DNA of 64,000 bases from Mycobacterium sp. Root265. GTDB taxonomy: Bacteria > Actinomycetota > Actinomycetes > Mycobacteriales > Mycobacteriaceae. The stretch is from assembly GCF_001428895.1 (NCBI RefSeq), contig NZ_LMJA01000008.1, positions 43,349 through 107,348 of the forward strand, written 5' to 3'. The translations under genes were made by a program, and so were the position numbers. The notes beneath the pieces are model-generated. The model was not told the DNA's origin and ran no database searches. It was given only the letters and a program-made list of their open reading frames with translations. Numbering within the stretch: the stretch's first letter is position 1; the number at the start of each line of letters is the position of its first letter. Shown here one piece after another: positions 34,057-45,261 of this stretch.

Positions 34057-34690
34057 TACTTCTGCCGGTATCGCACCCTCCCACCGAACCGCCGTCCTGC
34101 ACTCCGTTGCCGTCGTCGAAGCGGTCACTTCATCCGACCTGGATCGGCCGACACCGTGCGCGGGGTGGACGCTGGCCGACCTGGTTGCCCACATGACCGT
34201 CCAGCACCGCGGGTTCGCCGCGTCGGTGCGGGGCGACGGCGCCGACGTACGGATCTGGGATCCCGAGACGGTCAGCGCGCAGGTGCGGGCCGATCCGGCG
34301 GGCAGTTACGCTGCCGCCGCCCGCGATGTGCTCGAGGCCTTCAGCGCGGACGGAATCGATGACGCCGTGTGCGCCCTGCCCGAATTCGGTCCGGACGCAA
34401 CGGTTCCCGGCTCGATCGCGATGGCCATGCATTTCGTGGACTATGTCGTGCACGGCTGGGACGTCGCCGCCGCCCTGGGGCTGCCGTTCCAGCTACCCGA
34501 CGAGGTGGTCGCCGCGGCGCTGCCGATCGTGCTGGGCATCCCCGACGACGGGTCCCGAGAGGCCGCGAACGCACCGTTCGGGCACGCCGTCGGGGCCACC
34601 GGCACAACGGATCTCGGCCGGCTACTGGCGCACCTGGGCAGGCGGCCGGACTGGTCGACTCAGGAGAACTCGACGGTCACCGGGGCGTGA
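34049..34690 (+). CDS. Maleylpyruvate isomerase/DinB-like mycothiol-dependent family (TIGR03086 type)
   Basis: 213 residues. DLDRPTPCAGWTLADLVAHMTVQHRGFA (residues about 31-58) and MHFVDYVVHGWDVAAALGLPFQLPDE (about 130-155) contain the paired His residues that bind the metal in the mycothiol-dependent DinB/MDMPI fold. The family acts as thiol-dependent transferases or isomerases in actinobacteria. ATG 34049 lies inside a palindromic operator opposite a MarR regulator, which suggests induction by an electrophile or drug. The 3' end overlaps exonuclease III by 31 bp. Confidence 0.82.
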   Translation: MHITSAGIAPSHRTAVLHSVAVVEAVTSSDLDRPTPCAGWTLADLVAHMTVQHRGFAASVRGDGADVRIWDPETVSAQVRADPAGSYAAAARDVLEAFSADGIDDAVCALPEFGPDATVPGSIAMAMHFVDYVVHGWDVAAALGLPFQLPDEVVAAALPIVLGIPDDGSREAANAPFGHAVGATGTTDLGRLLAHLGRRPDWSTQENSTVTGA

Positions 34691-35460
34691 TCGGACCAGC
34701 GCAACGCGTACAGTTCGGCCCGCTCCACCCGCGCCGACACCGCACGGGCGGCGAGGCCCGGGCTGGCCAGGTGGTAATCGATACGCCAGCCAGCGTCGTT
34801 GTCGAAGGCCTTGCCGCGCCATGACCACCAGCTGTACGGACCCGCGACATCCGGATGCAGCCGGCGCACCACGTCCACCCAGCCGGTGGACATCAGCTCG
34901 GTCAGCCACTGCCGCTCGGCGGGCAGGAAGCCCGCCTTCTTGACATTGGCCTTCCAGGCCTTGATATCGCTCTCGGTGTGCGCGATGTTCCAGTCGCCGC
35001 ACAGCACGGCGTCGCGGCCGTCGGCGAGCAGGGCGGCCATCCGGGCCTCGACCGCGGACATGAAGCGTTCCTTTTCCAGCTGGCGCTCGGTCTCGGCCTC
35101 ACCGGTGGGCAGGTACACGCTGGCCACCGTGGCGCCGGCGGTGTCGACCTCGATGTAGCGGCCGTGCTCGGCGAACTCCTCGGAGCCCGAACCGATGCGC
35201 ACCGCGTCGAACGGGGTGCGAGACAGCACGGCAACACCGTTGCGGCCCTTGACATGCGGCTCGGCTGCGGCGAGATGCCAGCCGTCGGCCAGGGCCGGCG
35301 CCAGTGCCTCGGCGAGTTGTTCGTCGTCGGCGCGGGTCTCCTGTAGGCAGACGACGTCGGCGGTGCTGTCCTTCAGCCACGGCAGCAGGCCGAGGTTCTC
35401 CGTGGATCGCTGTTTGACCGCTGCGCGGATGCCGTTGACGTTGACGGTGGTGACGATCAC
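34660..35460 (-). CDS. xthA: Exonuclease III / AP endonuclease
   Basis: 266 residues from GTG 35460 (VIVTTVNVNGIRAAVKQ), the start that places the Asn-containing NVNGIRAA motif at its normal N-terminal position; in-frame upstream residues are not family-like. LQETRADDEQLAE has the metal-binding Glu, VLCGDWNIAHTESDIK the catalytic Asp-Asn pair, and WRIDYHLAS and RWSDHAPVTVEFS the C-terminal Asp-His catalytic residues. Repairs abasic sites and trims 3' ends in base excision repair. Position beside trpS differs from M. tuberculosis xthA. Confidence 0.93.
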   Translation of the reverse strand: MIVTTVNVNGIRAAVKQRSTENLGLLPWLKDSTADVVCLQETRADDEQLAEALAPALADGWHLAAAEPHVKGRNGVAVLSRTPFDAVRIGSGSEEFAEHGRYIEVDTAGATVASVYLPTGEAETERQLEKERFMSAVEARMAALLADGRDAVLCGDWNIAHTESDIKAWKANVKKAGFLPAERQWLTELMSTGWVDVVRRLHPDVAGPYSWWSWRGKAFDNDAGWRIDYHLASPGLAARAVSARVERAELYALRWSDHAPVTVEFS

Positions 35461-35499
35461 GGTGGACGACCCTAATGGACGCCTCCGACAGCAGCACAT

Positions 35500-35519
35500 A
35501 TCCCCCGGTCGCTGCGCTC
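35500..35519. repeat. 20-bp dispersed repeat, copy 1
   Basis: ATCCCCCGGTCGCTGCGCTC, identical to 50845-50864. It is intergenic here, in the divergent gap between xthA and the alpha/beta hydrolase, followed by a small GCGGG-type stem (CCCGC-AA-GCGGG) around 35522-35535. The second copy is inside a coding region. Confidence 0.7.
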
Positions 35520-35593
35520 TCCCCCGCAAGCGGGAGGTCCCCCTGCCCGCCGAGCCTTGCGGTACCGGCGGTACCGCCATACTGTCGGGCGCT

Positions 35594-36433
35594 ATGACCC
35601 AACGCGCACCCATCCACCACGGAACGGGTGAACCGATCCTCATGCTGCACCCGTTCCTGTGCTCGCAGAACGTGTGGCGCACGGTAGCCGATCAGCTCGC
35701 CGACACCGGCCGCTTCGAGGTGCTGGCACCCACCATGATCGGCCACAACGGGGGCTCCCGCGCCGGCACGTGGCTGTTGGACACCGCCGCCCTCGTCGAC
35801 GACGTCGAGCGTCGGATGGACCAGATCGGCTGGGACACAGCCCATATCGTCGGCAATTCGCTGGGCGGCTGGGTGGCCTTCGAACTGGAGCGCCGTGGCC
35901 GGGCACGCACCCTGACCGCCATCGCGCCGGCCGGCGGATGGAGCCAGCACTCCCCCACCAAGTACGAGACCGTGCTGAAGTTCCTGGCCGGCGGCCCGGC
36001 CCTGATCGCCGCACGCCTGCTCGGGCCACGCATCCTGGACCTGCCGTTCGGCACCCGGATCGCCACCCTGCCGGTGAGCGGACCCGCCGACGGACCCAGC
36101 CGGCCGGACCTGGTCGCCCTCGTCGAGGACGCCACGCACTGCACGGCCTACGTCCAATTGCTCATCAAGACACTGCGTCTGCCGGGTCTGCTGGAACTGG
36201 CTCAGGTCGCTGTGCCGACACACCTGGTGCTGTGCGAGAAGGACCGGGTGTTCCCCAGCCCGCGCGGCACCAAGTACTTCATCGAGAACCTGCCGACCGA
36301 TGCCAAAGTGACCCGCCTGCCGGGACTGGGCCACATCCCGATGCTGGAAGCACCCGGCCAGATCACCGAGCTGATCGCCGATTTCGTCGACCAGCACACC
36401 GAGCGCAAGCGCGAGGCACCGCCGGCGGGCTGA
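35594..36433 (+). CDS. Alpha/beta hydrolase
   Basis: 279 residues from ATG 35594. MLHPFLCSQNVW is the oxyanion-hole region, IVGNSLGGWVAFELERRG carries the nucleophile Ser in G-N-S-L-G (about residue 92), THLVLCEKDRVFP the acidic residue and LPGLGHIPMLEAPG the catalytic His (about residue 253). No signal peptide. Corresponds to the Rv3337/Rv3338 region of M. tuberculosis next to icd. Likely esterase or C-C hydrolase; substrate unknown. The upstream 130 bp contain the GC-rich repeat described at 35500. Confidence 0.87.
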   Translation: MTQRAPIHHGTGEPILMLHPFLCSQNVWRTVADQLADTGRFEVLAPTMIGHNGGSRAGTWLLDTAALVDDVERRMDQIGWDTAHIVGNSLGGWVAFELERRGRARTLTAIAPAGGWSQHSPTKYETVLKFLAGGPALIAARLLGPRILDLPFGTRIATLPVSGPADGPSRPDLVALVEDATHCTAYVQLLIKTLRLPGLLELAQVAVPTHLVLCEKDRVFPSPRGTKYFIENLPTDAKVTRLPGLGHIPMLEAPGQITELIADFVDQHTERKREAPPAG

Positions 36434-36441
36434 CGCCAGTT

Positions 36442-38676
<2,235 letters not shown>

Positions 38677-38940
38677 GTGTACTCCCGGCGTCACTGTCGG
38701 ATCAGATGCAGCGAAAGTCGTTTCTGCCGTGATTGATTGAGCAGAGGCGCTCTCGCACCAGCGGGCCGCCCGCAACCGCTGTCACGACGGTTCCCGGCTG
38801 CCCTCACCGGCAACACTACAAGGGCCGACGAACCGGCGACGGGTCAGCTTTGACTACTGGCCAGTAGCTTTTTTGTGGCGGCGCGACACCTCCGACAACC
38901 AGGTGGCATCGGGTCAACGTCGTGAGCTAGGCTTTGTATC
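38677..38940. other. Divergent intergenic region between icd2 and the SAM-IV riboswitch
   Basis: 264 bp with no credible gene. It must hold the icd2 promoter (minus strand) and the metZ promoter (plus strand). A TAGGCT box at 38928-38933 is suitably placed for a transcript beginning at about 38941, where the riboswitch starts. A 14-bp palindrome followed by six T is at 38854-38874. Confidence 0.6.
38854..38867. promoter_or_regulatory. 14-bp perfect palindrome followed by T-run
   Basis: CTACTGGCCAGTAG, then C and six T (38869-38874). As RNA on the plus strand it could be a short stem with a GGCC loop plus U-tract, i.e. a weak intrinsic terminator; as DNA it could be a dimeric repressor site upstream of metZ. 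The sequence alone does not decide. Confidence 0.45.
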
Positions 38941-39060
38941 GGTCATGAGCGCCAGCATCAAGCCCCGGCTTGCTGGCCGGCAACCCTCCAACCGCGGTGG
39001 GGTGCTCCGGGTGAAGACCAGGTTGAGCAGTCGAATGGCGACTGCCGGCAAGCGCGGGTC
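38941..39060 (+). promoter_or_regulatory. SAM-IV riboswitch
   Basis: About 120 nt starting GGTCATGAGCGCCAGCATCA, with CCGGCTTGCTGGCCGGCAAC, the CCTCCAACCGCGGTGGGGTG core, and the pseudoknot-forming segment AAGCGCGGGTC. The order and sequence match, as far as I remember it, the SAM-IV aptamer of Mycobacterium, which senses S-adenosylmethionine and represses methionine synthesis genes. It lies 43 bp upstream of metZ, with the ribosome-binding region ATGGAGG at about 39087-39093. Confidence 0.93.
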
Positions 39061-39102
39061 CGTGTTGACGGGCCCCCAGACACAGATGGAGGTTCGTTTC
39101 TC

Positions 39103-40440
39103 GTGAGCACCCCCGAAGAAGACATCACCGCCCGTTGGTCCTTCGAGACCAAGCAGGTGCACGCCGGCCAGACCCCGGACACGGCGACCAACGCCCGGGC
39201 ACTGCCGATCTACCAGACCACGTCCTACACGTTCGACAACACCGCGCACGCAGCGGCGCTGTTCGGCCTGGAGGAGACCGGCAACATCTACACCCGCATC
39301 GGTAACCCGACCACCGATGTCATCGAGCAGCGCCTGGCCGCGCTCGAAGGTGGTGTCGCGGCGCTGTTCCTGTCCTCCGGGCAGGCCGCCGAGACCTTCG
39401 CGATCCTCAACCTGGCCGCTGCCGGGGACCACATCGTGTCCAGCCCGCGACTCTACGGCGGCACCTACAACCTGTTCCACTACACGCTGCCCAAGCTCGG
39501 TATCGAGGTCAGCTTCGTCGAGAACCCCGATGACCTGGAGTCCTGGCGGTCAGCGATCCAGCCGAACACCAAGGCGTTCTTCGCCGAGACCATCTCGAAC
39601 CCCCAGATCGACATCCTCGACATCCCCGGCGTCTCGGGCGTCGCCCATGAACAGGGCATCCCGCTGATCGTCGACAACACCATCGCGACCCCGTACCTGA
39701 TCCAGCCGATCGCGCACGGCGCCGACATCGTGGTGCACTCGGCCACCAAATACCTGGGCGGGCACGGCTCGGCCATCGCCGGCGTCATCGTCGACAGCGG
39801 CAACTTCGACTGGACCCAGGGCCGTCACCCCGGTTTCACCGAGCCGGACCCGAGCTATCACGGTGTGGTGTTCTCCGCGCTCGGCCCGCCCGCCTACGCC
39901 CTCAAGGCCCGGGTCCAGCTCCTGCGTGACCTGGGCAGCTCGCTCGCCCCGTTCAACGCCTTCCTCATCGCCCAGGGATTAGAGACGCTGTCCCTGCGCG
40001 TTGAACGGCACGTGTCCAACGCGGTAAAGGTCGCCGAGTACCTCACCGGCCGCGACGAGGTGACCTCGGTGAACTACGCCGGACTGCCCACCTCACCGTG
40101 GTACGAACTGGGCCGCAAGATCGCCCCCAAGGGCACCGGCGCGGTGCTGGCCTTCGAACTGGCCGGTGGCATCGAGGCCGGCAAGGCCTTCGTCAACGCG
40201 CTGACCCTGCACAGCCATGTGGCCAACATCGGGGACGTGCGTTCGCTGGTCATCCACCCCGCCTCGACCACCCACGCCCAGCTGACGCCCGAGGAGCAGG
40301 CGACCACCGGGGTCACCCCCGGCCTGGTGCGCCTCGCGGTCGGGATCGAAGGGATCGACGACATCCTGGCGGACCTGGACCAGGGTTTCGCCGCGGCGAA
40401 AGCCTTCGCCGGTACCGGCCAGAGTGTCGCGTCGGTGTGA
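39103..40440 (+). CDS. metZ: O-acetylhomoserine sulfhydrylase / O-succinylhomoserine sulfhydrylase
   Basis: 445 residues from GTG 39103, with GGAGG upstream. Cys/Met metabolism PLP-enzyme family: [58 protein letters not shown], and the PLP lysine in [20 protein letters not shown] (about residue 211). The length and insertions fit the MetY/MetZ sulfhydrylases (M. tuberculosis metC, Rv3340), which make homocysteine directly from acylhomoserine and sulfide. Controlled by the SAM-IV riboswitch and followed by metX, whose product is its likely substrate supplier. Confidence 0.94.
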   Translation: MSTPEEDITARWSFETKQVHAGQTPDTATNARALPIYQTTSYTFDNTAHAAALFGLEETGNIYTRIGNPTTDVIEQRLAALEGGVAALFLSSGQAAETFAILNLAAAGDHIVSSPRLYGGTYNLFHYTLPKLGIEVSFVENPDDLESWRSAIQPNTKAFFAETISNPQIDILDIPGVSGVAHEQGIPLIVDNTIATPYLIQPIAHGADIVVHSATKYLGGHGSAIAGVIVDSGNFDWTQGRHPGFTEPDPSYHGVVFSALGPPAYALKARVQLLRDLGSSLAPFNAFLIAQGLETLSLRVERHVSNAVKVAEYLTGRDEVTSVNYAGLPTSPWYELGRKIAPKGTGAVLAFELAGGIEAGKAFVNALTLHSHVANIGDVRSLVIHPASTTHAQLTPEEQATTGVTPGLVRLAVGIEGIDDILADLDQGFAAAKAFAGTGQSVASV

Positions 40441-40450
40441 GCGCAGCCTC

Positions 40451-41581
40451 ATGACCATCTTCGACATACTGAGCGACGTGCCGTCGACTCTGCCCGCGGA
40501 AGGTGAGATCGGGGTCGTCCAGATCGGCGCCCTGACCCTGGAAAGCGGCGTCGTCCTCGACGAGGTATCGATCGCGGTGCAACGCTGGGGCGAACTGAAC
40601 CCCGAACGCGACAACGTCGTCATGGTGCTGCACGCACTGACCGGCGATTCGCACATCACCGGCCCGGCCGGCCCCGACCATCCGACACCGGGCTGGTGGG
40701 ACGGCGTCGCCGGACCCGGCGCGACGATCGACACCGACCGCTGGTGCGCCGTCGCCACCAACGCCTTGGGCGGGTGCCGTGGGTCCACCGGGCCCAGCTC
40801 GATCGCACCGGACGGAAAGCCTTGGGGCTCAAGGTTCCCGGCGATCACCATCCGCGATCAGGTCAATGCCGATCTGGCCGCCCTGGCCGCCCTCGGGGTC
40901 ACCCAGGTGGCGGCGGTGATCGGCGGTTCGATGGGTGGCGCGCGGGCACTGGAGTGGATCGTCGGGCACCCCGACACCGTCCGCGCCGGGCTGATCCTGG
41001 CGGTCGGCGCGCGTGCCACCGCCGATCAGATCGGCACCCAGAGCACCCAGGTCGCCGCGATCAAGGCCGACCCCGACTGGAACGGCGGCGACTACTACGA
41101 CACCGGTCGCGGCCCAGCCGCCGGTCTGGAGATCGCGCGCCGCGTGGCGCACCTCACCTACCGCGGCGAGGCCGAGCTGGACTCCCGCTTCGCCAACCTC
41201 GCCCAGGGCGACGAGGACCCCACCAACGGTGGCCGCTACGCCGTGCAGAGCTACCTGGAACACCAGGGCGGCAAGCTGGTGTCCCGGTTCGACGCCGGCA
41301 CCTACGTCGCGCTCACCGACGCACTGAGCAGCCACGACGTCGGCCGTGATCGCGGTGGCGTGGAGGCCGCGCTGGCCGGCTGCCCGGTGCCGGTGCTCGT
41401 CGGGGGCATCACCTCCGACCGGCTGTACCCGCTGCGCCAGCAGCAGGAACTGGCCGACCTGCTCCCCGGATGTGACGGCCTGCGGGTGGTCGACTCGATC
41501 TACGGTCACGACGGGTTCCTGGTGGAGACCGAGGCGGTGGCTCCGCTGATCCGGCAGACGCTGGAGATCGCGTCCCGGTGA
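40451..41581 (+). CDS. metX: Homoserine O-acetyltransferase
   Basis: 376 residues from ATG 40451 ([20 protein letters not shown]), chosen because it aligns with the remembered M. tuberculosis MetA N-terminus; an in-frame GTG at 40424 would overlap met[27 protein letters not shown] and [12 protein letters not shown] (nucleophile Ser, about residue 158), plus [14 protein letters not shown] with the catalytic His, identify the alpha/beta-hydrolase-fold acetyltransferase. Makes O-acetylhomoserine for MetZ. Ten bp after metZ; its stop overlaps the next GTG start. Confidence 0.95.
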   Translation: MTIFDILSDVPSTLPAEGEIGVVQIGALTLESGVVLDEVSIAVQRWGELNPERDNVVMVLHALTGDSHITGPAGPDHPTPGWWDGVAGPGATIDTDRWCAVATNALGGCRGSTGPSSIAPDGKPWGSRFPAITIRDQVNADLAALAALGVTQVAAVIGGSMGGARALEWIVGHPDTVRAGLILAVGARATADQIGTQSTQVAAIKADPDWNGGDYYDTGRGPAAGLEIARRVAHLTYRGEAELDSRFANLAQGDEDPTNGGRYAVQSYLEHQGGKLVSRFDAGTYVALTDALSSHDVGRDRGGVEAALAGCPVPVLVGGITSDRLYPLRQQQELADLLPGCDGLRVVDSIYGHDGFLVETEAVAPLIRQTLEIASR

Positions 41582-42309
41582 GCGCGTCGAACAAGCAGGG
41601 ATCGCTGTCCTTCGGCGAGGAGGCCGCCGCCTACGAACGCGGGCGCCCGTCCTACCCGCCGGAGGCCATCGACTGGCTGTTGCCGACCGACGCGCAACGG
41701 GTGCTGGACCTGGGAGCGGGGACCGGCAAGCTGACCGTCCGGCTCGTCGAGCGCGGCCTGGACGTGGTGGCGGTGGACCCCATCCCGGAGATGCTCGAAG
41801 TCCTGAGCGACTCCCTGCCGGAGACCCCCGCACTGCTGGGCACAGCCGAGGACATTCCGTTGCCGGACAACAGTGTTGACTCCGTGCTGGTGGCCCAGGC
41901 CTGGCACTGGTTCGACCCGCAGCGCGCCACGCAGGAAATCGCCCGGGTGCTGCGGCCGGGCGGGCGGCTCGGGCTGGTGTGGAACACCCGCGACGAACGG
42001 TCGGGCTGGGTCAAGGATCTGGGCACCATCATCGGCCAGGAGCACGACCCGCTGGGCGATGAGGTGACACTGAGCGCTCCGTTCACCGATGTCGAACGCC
42101 ATCAGGTGGAGTGGACGAGCTACCTGACCCCGAAGGCGTTGCTCGACCTGGTGGCCTCCCGCAGCTACTGCATCACCTCACCCACCGAGGTCCGTGCCCG
42201 CACCCTGGAGAAGGTCCGCGAACTGCTGGCCACCCATCCCGCGCTGGTCAACAGCACCGGTCTGGCGCTGCCCTACATCACCGTGGGCATCCGGGCGACG
42301 CTGTCCTGA
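41578..42309 (+). CDS. Class I SAM-dependent methyltransferase
   Basis: 243 residues from a GTG overlapping the metX stop (GTGA, 41578-41581). [19 protein letters not shown] is SAM motif I (residues about 42-60), [14 protein letters not shown] motif II, and the [16 protein letters not shown] and [18 protein letters not shown] segments match UbiE/type-11 methyltransferases. Same order as M. tuberculosis metC-metA-Rv3342, so it belongs to the SAM-IV controlled transcript and uses the SAM the pathway makes. Substrate unknown. Confidence 0.9.
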   Translation: MSASNKQGSLSFGEEAAAYERGRPSYPPEAIDWLLPTDAQRVLDLGAGTGKLTVRLVERGLDVVAVDPIPEMLEVLSDSLPETPALLGTAEDIPLPDNSVDSVLVAQAWHWFDPQRATQEIARVLRPGGRLGLVWNTRDERSGWVKDLGTIIGQEHDPLGDEVTLSAPFTDVERHQVEWTSYLTPKALLDLVASRSYCITSPTEVRARTLEKVRELLATHPALVNSTGLALPYITVGIRATLS

Positions 42310-42366
42310 TCCGGCGGCCATGATGCCGGCACCGGAATATTCGTTCCGCCGAATGGGTAGTAGACG

Positions 42367-42855
42367 GTGAACGACGAGAGGCCCGCGATGTCCAAGCGTG
42401 ACCAAGACCGTCTCGCCGCGGCGGGGGGCACGGCTCCCGTGGTGCAGATCGCCGCGATGGTGGTCGGGGCGGTGTTCCTGGTGTTCGGGGTCGCGGGCTT
42501 CATCCCCGGTATCACCAGTGACTTCGACGAACTGAGCTGGGCCGGGCACCACTCCGGCGCGCTGCTGCTCGGAGTGTTCGCCGTGTCGATCCTGCACAAC
42601 CTGGTCCATCTGGCGTTCGGGGTCGCCGGGCTGGTGCTCGCCCGCTCCGCGGCCACCGCCAAGGCGTATCTGCTCTGGGGCGGCGCGGTGTACGCGGTGC
42701 TGTGGCTCTACGGAATGGCGATCGATCACCACGGTCCGTTGAACTTCGTGCCGGTCAATGCCGCCGACAACTGGCTGCATCTCGGCTTGGCCGTCACCAT
42801 GATCGCCTCTGGCGTGCTGCTGGGACGCCTGGCGATACAGCCCGATCAATCCTGA
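42367..42855 (+). CDS. DUF4383 membrane protein
   Basis: 162 residues from GTG 42367; an ATG at 42388 would remove seven residues. Four membrane helices: VQIAAMVVGAVFLVFGVAGFI, ALLLGVFAVSILHNLVHLAFGVAGLVLA, AYLLWGGAVYAVLWLYGMAI and WLHLGLAVTMIASGVLLG. The motifs FAVSILHNLVHLAFG and NFVPVNAADNWLHLGLA with conserved His and Asn are diagnostic for DUF4383, common in actinobacteria and of unknown function. One base separates it from the convergent DUF3017 gene. Confidence 0.85.
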   Translation: MNDERPAMSKRDQDRLAAAGGTAPVVQIAAMVVGAVFLVFGVAGFIPGITSDFDELSWAGHHSGALLLGVFAVSILHNLVHLAFGVAGLVLARSAATAKAYLLWGGAVYAVLWLYGMAIDHHGPLNFVPVNAADNWLHLGLAVTMIASGVLLGRLAIQPDQS

Positions 42856-42856
42856 T

Positions 42857-43180
42857 TCAGGACGTGCCCAACGGGTCGATGGTCCACGCGATATAGAGCA
42901 TCGTCGCACTGACGGTCGCGGTTGTCGCGAAGTCTATTGTGCGGGAACGAATCACCAGCAGACCCGCGCGATCGTCGGAGAGCGCCAACCGCAGCGCCGC
43001 CGCCACACCGACGGCGATTCCGATGACGAGCGCGCCGCGACGCCAGTAGCCGGTGATCACCAGACCCAGCGCGGCGAGCAGGATCACGCCGACCACCAGG
43101 ATCGGCCATTGACCGCCGAAGACCTTGCGGGCGAACTCCTTCAGCGCCATTGGCTCTTCGCGCCCATCACCGCTCCGCAC
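42857..43180 (-). CDS. DUF3017 membrane protein
   Basis: 107 residues from GTG 43180, which has a GGAG six bases upstream and overlaps the folD 3' end by 14 bp; an ATG at 43150 would remove ten residues. Three membrane helices: [38 protein letters not shown] and [20 protein letters not shown]. The [16 protein letters not shown] segment is typical for DUF3017. Coupled to folD as in M. tuberculosis (Rv3355c-Rv3356c). Function unknown. Confidence 0.85.
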   Translation of the reverse strand: MRSGDGREEPMALKEFARKVFGGQWPILVVGVILLAALGLVITGYWRRGALVIGIAVGVAAALRLALSDDRAGLLVIRSRTIDFATTATVSATMLYIAWTIDPLGTS

Positions 43181-44018
43181 GCTCCACCACGTTGGTCAGC
43201 AGGAACGCCCGCGTCAGCGGGCCCACCCCGCCGGGGTTCGGCGACACGTGTCCGGCGACATCCCACACGTCAGGCGCCACATCGCCGGTGAGCTTGCCCT
43301 CGACCCGGCTGACGCCCACGTCGACGACGGCAGCGCCGGGTTTCACCATGTCTGCGGTGACCATGTACGGCACGCCGACGGCGGCGATGATGATGTCGGC
43401 CTGCCGGGTCAGCTCAGGAAGGTCCCGGGTTCCGGTGTGGCACAACGTCACTGTCGCGTTCTCCGAACGTCGGGTCAGCAGCAGGCCGAGCGGGCGGCCA
43501 ACCGTGACTCCGCGGCCTATCACGACCACGTGCGCACCGGCGATCGGGACCTCGAAACGACGCAGCAGGTGCACGATGCCGCGCGGAGTGCAGGGCAGCG
43601 GAGCTTCTTTGCCGAGCACCAACCGGCCCAGGTTGGTGGGGTGCAGACCGTCGGCGTCCTTGTCCGGGTCGATGCGTTCCAGGGCGGCGTTCTCGTCCAG
43701 GTGCTTGGGCAGCGGCAACTGCACGATGTAGCCGGTGCATTCGGGGTTGGCGTTGAGCTCGTCGATCGTCTCGTCCAGGGTGGCCTGGCTGATATCGGCG
43801 GGCAGGTCGCGGCGGATCGAGTTGATGCCCACCTTCGCGCAGTCGGCATGCTTGCCGCGCACGTAGGCCTGCGATCCCGGGTCGTCGCCGATCAGGATGG
43901 TGCCCAGTCCGGGGGTGCGGCCGGCCGCCGTCAGCGTGGCCACCCGTCCCTTGAGGTCATCGAGAATTTCGTCGCGGGTGGATTTGCCATCCAAAGTCGT
44001 CGCTGCCACGTAGGTCAT
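43167..44018 (-). CDS. folD: Bifunctional methylenetetrahydrofolate dehydrogenase/cyclohydrolase
   Basis: 283 residues from ATG 44018 ([12 protein letters not shown]). [30 protein letters not shown] contains the catalytic Tyr and Lys (YVRGK), [17 protein letters not shown] and [16 protein letters not shown] the substrate site, and [19 protein letters not shown] the NADP-binding loop. Interconverts 5,10-methylene-, methenyl- and 10-formyl-THF. The start is only 19 bp from the divergent Old Yellow Enzyme ATG. There are no relJK-type toxin genes in between, unlike M. tuberculosis. Confidence 0.95.
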   Translation of the reverse strand: MTYVAATTLDGKSTRDEILDDLKGRVATLTAAGRTPGLGTILIGDDPGSQAYVRGKHADCAKVGINSIRRDLPADISQATLDETIDELNANPECTGYIVQLPLPKHLDENAALERIDPDKDADGLHPTNLGRLVLGKEAPLPCTPRGIVHLLRRFEVPIAGAHVVVIGRGVTVGRPLGLLLTRRSENATVTLCHTGTRDLPELTRQADIIIAAVGVPYMVTADMVKPGAAVVDVGVSRVEGKLTGDVAPDVWDVAGHVSPNPGGVGPLTRAFLLTNVVERAER

Positions 44019-44037
44019 TGTGGCAGGCTCGCCCGGT

Positions 44038-45261
44038 ATGAACACGCAGGCAGAAGTGTTCACCGACGTGTTTGGCGCGGCCAAGCTCGGTCCGGTGACG
44101 CTGCGCAACCGCATCATCAAGGCCGCCACCTTCGAGGCGTCCACGCCGAATGCGCTGGTCACCGACGATCTGATCAAGTTCCACCAACTTCCCGCCGCGG
44201 GCGGGGTCGGCATGACGACCGTCGCGTACTGTGCGGTCACCCCGGGTGGGCGCACAGACGGCTGGCAACTGTGGATGCGACCGGAGGCGGTGCCCGGACT
44301 GCGCAGACTGACCGACGCGGTGCATGCCGAGGGTGCGGCCATCAGCGCGCAGATCGGTCACGCCGGCCCGGTCGCCAACGCCAAGACCAACAAGGCCCCG
44401 GCCCTGGCGCCGGTGCGGTTCTTCAATCCGCTGTCGATGCGGTTCGCCCGCAAGGCCGGTCTCGACGACATCCGCGCGGTCACCGCGGCGCACGCGAATG
44501 CCGCACGGCTGGCCATCGACGCCGGCTTCGACGCCGTCGAAATCCACCTCGGGCACAACTATCTGGCCAGTTCGTTCCTCAGCCCGATGCTCAACCGGCG
44601 CACCGACGAATTCGGTGGCTCGCTGGAGAACCGGGCGAAGGTCGCGCGTGGGCTGGTGCGGGCGGTGCGTGACGCCGTCGACACCTACGGCGCCAAGCAG
44701 ATCGCGGTCACCGCGAAACTGACGATGACCGACGGGGTGCGTGGCGGTATCCCGATCGACGAGGCCCTGCAGACCGCCAAATGGCTGGAGGAGGACGGCG
44801 GGCTGGACGCCATCGAGCTGACGGCCGGTAGCTCCCTGGTCAACCCGATGTACCTGTTCCACGGCGACGCACCGCTCAAGGAGTTCGCCGGCGCGTTCAC
44901 CCCGCCGATCAGCTGGGGCATGCGGCTGACCGGCAAGAAGTTCCTGCGTGAGTACCCCTACCGGGAGGCCTACCTGTTGCGGCACGCGCGGCAGTTCCGG
45001 GCCGAGCTGTCGCTGCCGCTGATCCTGCTGGGCGGCATCACCAACCGCGAGACCATGGATCTGGCGATGGCCGAGGGGTTCGACTTCGTCGCGATGGGCC
45101 GCGCGCTGCTGGCCGAACCCGACCTGATCAACCGCATCAAGGCCGACGGGGACGCCCACACGGTCAAGGCCCTGTGTACGCACTGCAACAAATGCATGCC
45201 GACGATCTACAGCCATACCCATTGCGTGGTCACCGGCGCTCCGGACGTATTGACTATCTGA
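44038..45261 (+). CDS. NADH:flavin oxidoreductase (Old Yellow Enzyme family)
   Basis: 407 residues from ATG 44038. FMN-binding barrel motifs: [15 protein letters not shown] at the N-terminus, [13 protein letters not shown], the catalytic [30 protein letters not shown], and [17 protein letters not shown] with [16 protein letters not shown] binding FMN phosphate. The C-terminus [17 protein letters not shown] has several Cys that might hold a metal cluster, though the spacing is not the usual one for 2,4-dienoyl-CoA reductases. Reduces activated C=C bonds. Matches the Rv3359 position next to folD. Confidence 0.88.
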   Translation: MNTQAEVFTDVFGAAKLGPVTLRNRIIKAATFEASTPNALVTDDLIKFHQLPAAGGVGMTTVAYCAVTPGGRTDGWQLWMRPEAVPGLRRLTDAVHAEGAAISAQIGHAGPVANAKTNKAPALAPVRFFNPLSMRFARKAGLDDIRAVTAAHANAARLAIDAGFDAVEIHLGHNYLASSFLSPMLNRRTDEFGGSLENRAKVARGLVRAVRDAVDTYGAKQIAVTAKLTMTDGVRGGIPIDEALQTAKWLEEDGGLDAIELTAGSSLVNPMYLFHGDAPLKEFAGAFTPPISWGMRLTGKKFLREYPYREAYLLRHARQFRAELSLPLILLGGITNRETMDLAMAEGFDFVAMGRALLAEPDLINRIKADGDAHTVKALCTHCNKCMPTIYSHTHCVVTGAPDVLTI

